In this document: in pieces, positions 57,883 through 64,000 of the stretch
How positions within the stretch are numbered: the first letter of the stretch is position 1
Layout: every line of letters begins with the position of its first letter
Source of the DNA: Allacma fusca
Taxonomy: Eukaryota > Arthropoda > Collembola > Symphypleona > Sminthuridae
Assembly (NCBI GenBank): GCA_947179485.1
Contig: OX359246.1
Location: 26,660,001-26,724,000, forward strand
Direction: 5' to 3'
Length of the DNA: 64,000 bases
Program-made: the position numbers and the translations under genes
The notes under the pieces: generated by a model
Database searches by the model: none
Told to the model about the DNA's origin: nothing
What the model saw: only the letters and a program-made list of their open reading frames with translations

Positions 57883-60671
57883 CCTTGGAAAATATTGTGA
57901 ATGTCCCACAGATAACACGATTCAGCTCCCTTGAATCCACTGACATAAATTTTGTGTGATTCCCGGAACGACTGAAAGGATAGACTGGAAACGATAAATG
58001 AGCAACACTATAGTAATATGAATTAAATTATAGCCTTCCCCACATGACAGGAGCGGAATGAGGCTGGAGTTGAAAATAATCTCAATAATAATTATCAATA
58101 AAGGTTAACTTCACAGCTGCGGTGACTCAATAGAAATAAATTGACTTTGCAGAAAAGGGGATGATATGGTGTGACTGGAATCTTTCCTGTATAATTAATG
58201 AGCCTGGCCACATGGATGTAAATGAATAGGGACAGTCACTGTATCCTGTTTCAACATTGTGAGTAAGTACAAAGAGGAAAAATAAAATTGATATCCATGT
58301 GCGCTAGTCTGTAGTCATGTACATTTGAAGGTGTCTGTACATATGTTGTTTTTTTGCAAACACACATATGTACACAACCCTTGCACACGCAAATATTATA
58401 CCTCAGCTCTGGAAGCCTTGTATGCACGTCATAAAAAAAAGAGTTAAACTGTATGTACTTTACTGTTTGACTTCCCAGAACTATTATTCCTCGCACGATA
58501 ATTATTAAGTTCTGTACAATGTCAAGGGGATTAAAGAAGTAAATGCTCCTTAAAGGCCTTGCATATTATGCATGTACTTATACTCACAATGCACATAATT
58601 TAATAAACAGGATAGTTATTCAGCGTCTCCCCTCACATCAGCAGACAATTGCTTTCGACTGAAAGAGCATCGAAAATTTTATGCTCATATGGTATAATCG
58701 AAACTCCTTTCATCCCAATGAATAATGTAGTAGGAAATGGGGTAGCTATAGATACTTATGTATATGTAGCTGCAAGGTATAATTTCACCTTAATTTAAAA
58801 TTACAACTTTTCCTACTCTTGATCATTGAATGTCAAGCTTAAAGGGATTTTATGACTACAGTTACCAGCTTGCCATTATTATGGGGGATTGCGTGCCACG
58901 TGGGAAAAAAGTAGACTCATTTTTTTAGGATTGTTATTGTAAAAATTTCACCTGCTTATTGCATCATAATTATTACCTATATACACACTAATTGCATAAG
59001 AACTGACGTACAATACTCGTCAGAAAAGGAAAAAGAGTTATGGTATATAGGCTGAAGAAATCTCAAGGTTTCTTCCTTCGTCATGCTCACACTAAAAGAT
59101 CTTTACGATTACATGGTGATATTGAATAAGAGTTTGTACAAAGGAGATTGACAAGTTCAACTTGAGTTGGGATATGACCTTGCTCAAGTTATTTGCACTG
59201 AGCTGAGGCTGAGAGTGTCAACAAGTAAACATTGTAACACTCTCATGTAAATAAAATGTTTAGCACTTGATCTTCTATCAGATACTTCAGAAAACTCTTA
59301 GTCTGGGGCAAGTGCTTGTATGACTTGCTATAATATTTGTAAATACTATTAGGCACTGGATTGGAGGATGTGGTAAATACTATCTATATTTATCGAATCC
59401 TCGTTAATTTTTAAGACATTAAATTGTACTTTCACTGTGTTGCTTGTTGTACGTTCTAATCTTCGAAAATGAGAATGCTCCCGGTTTAATTATAACATTA
59501 TACTGTTAAAATAATTGAACTCGCTCTGAAGCAACGTGATTTTAGAATTATAACTTCAGATTGATTTAAGAATTCATAGTAATATTTTAATTATTTTGAA
59601 TTTGCACCGCTGTAATAATCATGGTTTGAACTATCTTATTTTATTTCCAGGGATTGCAAATTCCAATAACTAAACCGGCTGTGTTCAATATCTGCGTAAA
59701 ATTATTTCTTCATAGAATATATCATGTGGTTATACAATTTCAAACCGACAAAGACTGGCTCACGGACAAAAAAATTGAGAACTTCTATTATCCTACATTC
59801 TGTGGGTTAGTTCGCTTCGTGGCAATAAATAATTTAGTAATGACCCTGACAAATTACGGACGTCAAATTGTCTCGATCGTTTGATGGGAAATTGTCAGAT
59901 ACGCTTTCACAGCCGTAGAATAATATGTAGCTGAATGATTTCAATATAAGCTTATTGTTAGACACATGTCTATACCAAAAACAATTTTCATTGATGTGCT
60001 CGCAAAGTTAATGTGAGCAAGTGGATGGTATATTCGTACATAAATTAAACTAAGAGTAAATGCCTTCAACTAACCTTTGACTTTATGCTAATATTCAATC
60101 TTTACCACAACTATGAAGATACAAATGTTGAACTAGGTCAATGAAGTCAATAAATTTTGAAATTGGTTTCAACTGAATAGACGCAATTAGGGTTACTTTA
60201 TTCTTGTGCACAGACAACCATTTTATAAATATAGCTTTGCAATAGTGGTTTCATATTCTGAGTCCGAATTTTAACATTACCATTAAAAGTCTACGGCGAG
60301 AGGTAACTCAAAGGGTAAATATGCGAGACAACATCACATAATATATAAGGGTGTCAGATTACTTTGAAAGTCATTTAAGACAAAATATTCTTAAAATCTG
60401 GCATTAATAATTAACCGTGACCCAGTATAGCGTCTATTTGCATAAGTCCATTAATCAAGAACAAGTACTATTTGCTATGGCTACGATATCTTTTGACATT
60501 GTCGTGTAAGGCACTGTTGTTGACAATGGCACAGAGAAGTAACATACTTGTTGTATAATAACAATATATACTGTATGTAAAGGTAACGTACGTTAAATGA
60601 CTATCACGGTTAATACATGCAGTTAGCAAAGGTAATTAATTCGTTACAAAGATAAATGTAGCTTTTACATT
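57883..60671. other. Intergenic
   Basis: About 2.8 kb, AT-rich. It holds the promoter of the SEC14-like gene at the left and the 3' region of the SET gene at the right. A short open frame at 59654-59884 has no supporting features. No repeat family recognised. Confidence 0.5.
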
Positions 60672-63637
60672 TTACAAGTTCCTATTCCTACCAAAGACTT
60701 TCCGAATAGTAGCATTGACATAGTGCTTGAAAGTCTCCTGAGCCTCATTGAATTTCGAAAAAGGTAACTTGAAATTTTTTTCGAAGAAGGCAAGACATTC
60801 AAGCAGTTCTTGCAATTGAATATCTTCATCCTTCATCACTTTGTCAAACAGGGCTTCAAACTTTGAGCCAATGACATTATACCCATACACATGAAACATG
60901 CTAATTTGGTCACGGAACTTCAGCTCTTTGTACAATGGCCAATTTTTCATGCATGACACACAGTCACAGTTGAAATAATAGTGTTTAGTCAAGTGTTTCT
61001 GTCTCTCCAGGAATTCATTTATGGCATAATGAACTCCGTAATTATCCTGCAACTCCCCTCCGCTCTCAATAGACTTAACAGTAACAACAGCGACGCGACC
61101 ATTCGGTAAATTAAATCTTGTCACATTTGGATCACAAGAATGGTTAATCAAACTCAGGAGTGCATATGCTCCAGCACCATACTCTACTAAATTTAAGTCA
61201 ATCAGCTCATTTATAGAATGAGCATTTGGAGGGAGATTCCGAAGATGACGGATGATCAATTCACAGATAAATATTTTAAACCCCTCATCCTTTCGAGAAT
61301 CAAAGAGAGTCGAATATCGCCACAAGACCTCCGTCACCAGAACAGCATCCAAAGTGTATTGAAACAACTCGGCTGAGTTGGTCTCGTGGAAAATGAGATT
61401 ATAGATTGTCTTGTAACTATCGCTGGAGTAAATACCATTTTCAAATCCAATGGGTTCTTCGTCTGAAACCGGAGGATTCTCGTAAGCCTCGTACAATTTG
61501 TCCAGCCCTTGGGAAGTTACTATTTTAGTTGCGAGTAACAAATTCCGACTGGGATTTATGGCATGTAGATGAGACGAGACTTGACACAGGTGGACGTCAT
61601 GAGCAGCTTCACAAGCCGGTGAGCAGAAAATTTCCTTTAAAAGATCACATAAAACTGTCAATTATTAACACACCAATACGGGATTCCATCAGATTAACAA
61701 AAATAACTGCAACAAAAGAATCAAAGCATGTGAAGATGTCTTTACAAAAATCAAAATTCATTGGGAATAACCATTAAACCAATTCCATGGGCACTCCCAA
61801 GGAACAACAACATCATAATCCAACATCCCCAGACTTAACATATTTCATCGTTTAAAGTTATTAAAGTTATGCATTTCCTATGCATATTTAGGTCCTCTCG
61901 AACGTTTTGTAGAAGCAATAACAGCAAGATATTGGAAGGAACAAACAGGTTTAACACAACTCTGAAGGTTCAATTTAACATCACTCAACACTTTACCTTC
62001 ATTAGAAGCTTTAAATATCAAAAAATTGAGACACAGTTTTAAAAAATACAAAAAACAGGGGTAAATGCATCTTCACAAAATTGGAAAAATAAAATTGGAA
62101 AAATATACTTAAAAAATTCGACAGTCACAAGGACATACAAAAACACACGATTTGCACGGAACTCCATTCGAAATGGGGTGCAAACAAGTATGGCAATGAT
62201 TGACGTCCCAACGGAATTGTTCTAGCAAAACTTTGGCAAAGGGGTCCTCAACAATCAGTAAAGTACCTTGAAAAAGATAGCAGGGCAAAAATTCAATTTA
62301 AAACTTGTAGATAAACAATAAAAATGTTAAACATGAGACGAATTACTTTCAACAAACAGCCTTGCCCGAACTCCTGCAACCCCTTCCCCATCCTATAATT
62401 TGAACAAGTTGCAGCAAGATTTACAAATCTGAAAAACCTCGTAATTGATTTTTACACCTCATTTTTACGAATGCCACAGCAAAAAGCCCCAAAAATGTCA
62501 AGCAATCAAGTGATCAATATTCCCAAAGATTCTAAATGACCTAGTTTCAGCTCAACTTTAACATATCATATCTTCTTCCGTACGTTGGTGTTAATGTAAT
62601 CAAATGCCTAGACCTATCTAGATGTCCTCGATATTGATTGATGTTCAAAATTTATAAAATATCGTCATAAAAATTTTTAATTTAATACTTCCAGGAATTT
62701 CCATTGGTACTTTACCTGTCCATGGGCGAGGGGAAACAGTCTCTTCGAGCAATTCTGATGTATTCTAATTAAAAAAATAAATGGTACTGCTCATCCAAGC
62801 CGACAATGTCTCACCTGGTGGAACAGACTTGTCAACAACCACATGTCTACCCCTGTCCTGATTAGTTCTCACAGAAATAAAATTCTCCGAGGACATAATC
62901 TTCTCGCTGGGATTCTTCAAGGAAAAATATTCCAAAACATCCTTCCGATCGACAGTCTCCTGTTTTGGAGCTTGCAGAGAGCATTTTTCCAACCTCCTTT
63001 GAAGCTTCACTTTCAGCTCTGTAATTTCCTCAGATTGGATCTCCGACTGAAAAACCAGCTGCAAATCTTCCTTGCAAGTGTCATACTCCCCCAGATGGAA
63101 AAATAATGCGGACCTATTCGCTACTGCCAGCAGGAATTCCGAGCCCTCATTCGGACTAAAGCAAATGGCTAAATTATACGCCCTTAATGCTTCCTTAAAT
63201 TTTTTTTCCTTATACAATTGATTCCCCTTCGTTCGCAGGTCAACAGAAATTACCGATGATTTCTGCAATCCTGAATAAAAAATAAAAACAAAATTGTGAG
63301 CACCCAGCAATAATAGGAAGTATGTACATGGAAACAAAAAAATCCCTCCCCCTTTTTAACATTTCCGAAAATCGACAAATTTTTCTATTTAACAAAATCA
63401 TTCACACAGAAACAAATACAACATATATATAATTTCGGCAATATAAATTTTACCATTACCTTCAAAGTTTTCGAAAGGGGTTTCGGAGTTGAGGTACTCA
63501 ATCACAGATTTGGTTTTGTCTGCACCTCGGAGCTTCCTAAATTTATTTAATTGGCTGGACTTCCCCTCCGTGGGGATTTTGGTCAAGGGATGAGATTTGA
63601 GAACATTTCCGGTCCAGATTTGGCCCACCAAATCCAT
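60672..63637 (-). CDS. SMYD4-like TPR/MYND/SET protein methyltransferase (574 aa)
   Basis: Four minus-strand exons in coding order: 63637-63460, 63270-62815, 62266-62139, 61634-60672. The ATG at 63637 opens a polar N-terminus. TPR-like helices follow: RTKGNQLYKEKKFKEALRAY, NRSALFFHLGEYDTCKEDL. The split SET domain starts at DRGRHVVVDKSVPPGTLLIV. The MYND finger is HCHTC, CKSC, FCSPACEAAHDVHLC. SET resumes with LINHSCDPN (about 417-423, the cofactor site), GGELQDNYG (catalytic Tyr) and the post-SET CDCVSC. This order matches SMYD4. SMYD enzymes methylate lysines on histones or other proteins in nucleus and cytosol. Odd: the last half of the MYND finger is a few residues shorter than usual, so its second zinc site may be altered. 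Target unknown. Confidence 0.92.
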
Positions 63638-64000
63638 TTTATTTTTGGGATATTTCTCCTCCAGCCAGACCCTAAGTTTTGCATTTTTGGCGGGAATTTT
63701 CTAATCGAGCTTATCCTTGCAAACTTTCAAGTTGTGATCATTCACGTCCGTCTGTTGTCATTTGTAATTATTCCAAAGCCTCAAGAATAAAATGAATAAG
63801 GGGAATTTTAATTATTTTAAATTATGAGTTAATTCTTTCTCATGTATTAAAACGTGATTATATTTATTATTGCAAGTTGATACTTGAGTTGAACATGTAA
63901 CGTTACGTTTTTTCATTTAAAGCCCCATAAGCATAGTTACAAGCTCATAACACCGGACTTTGTCAAGCAGCGAATTCAATTTTAATTTTCAGAAATAATG
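63638..64000. promoter_or_regulatory. 5' flank of the SMYD4-like gene
   Basis: Upstream (minus-strand) region with the presumed promoter. AT-rich; an open frame on the plus strand (63551-63790) overlaps exon 1 antisense and looks like chance. Confidence 0.4.

Noticed and set aside
59654..59884. 76-codon open frame
   Set aside because: No motif, no partner exons and no neighbouring coding signal; chance in AT-rich DNA.

Overview
The window looks like nuclear DNA of an arthropod: AT-rich, small spliced genes with GT-AG introns, long AT-rich intergenic stretches and many non-autonomous DNA transposons. The gene content (clan-2 cytochrome P450s, an ER-type UDP-glycosyltransferase, two 7TM receptors of gustatory-receptor type, Helitron and hAT relics) fits a hexapod. 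A springtail is my best guess, but that is inference. All gene models were spliced by hand; reading phase agrees at every junction given.

Layout. 1-14.6 kb: four tandem plus-strand P450 genes. The first is cut by the window edge; the other three are complete, with the same seven-exon structure. 14.6-17.9 kb: a three-level nest of hAT-type elements. 17.96-20.85 kb: a farnesyl-diphosphate-synthase-like gene that has lost its first aspartate-rich motif and carries a hAT element in intron 1. 20.9-26.2 kb: no intact gene; decayed Helitron helicase and a Helitron 3' end. 26.2-29.1 kb: an SLC7-type amino-acid transporter. 29.7-32.1 kb (minus): an intronless 800-residue syndapin/PACSIN-type F-BAR protein whose C-terminus is a membrane anchor, not an SH3 domain. 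32.9-35.1 kb: a 2.2 kb fold-back hAT element with a C-rich/G-rich minisatellite core. 35.9-38.2 kb: a UDP-glycosyltransferase with another hAT element in intron 2. 40.4-43.7 kb: two convergent receptors with matching exon structure. 46.95-49.1 kb: an intronless atlastin-like GTPase without transmembrane segments. 51.3-54.4 kb: a BTB-BACK-Kelch protein. 55.15-57.9 kb (minus): a SEC14-like CRAL-TRIO/GOLD protein. 60.7-63.6 kb (minus): a SMYD4-like TPR/MYND/SET methyltransferase.

How the genes may relate. Three P450s share an altered oxygen-activation motif and lie next to a prenyl-synthase homologue that keeps only its second metal motif; a glycosyltransferase is 15 kb further on. This would fit a terpenoid-type specialised pathway, but that is a hypothesis. 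The two intronless genes look like retrocopies that gained new domain ends. Seven hAT-type insertions, each with a perfect 8-bp target duplication and mostly with arrays of short subterminal motifs, are the most distinctive structural feature.
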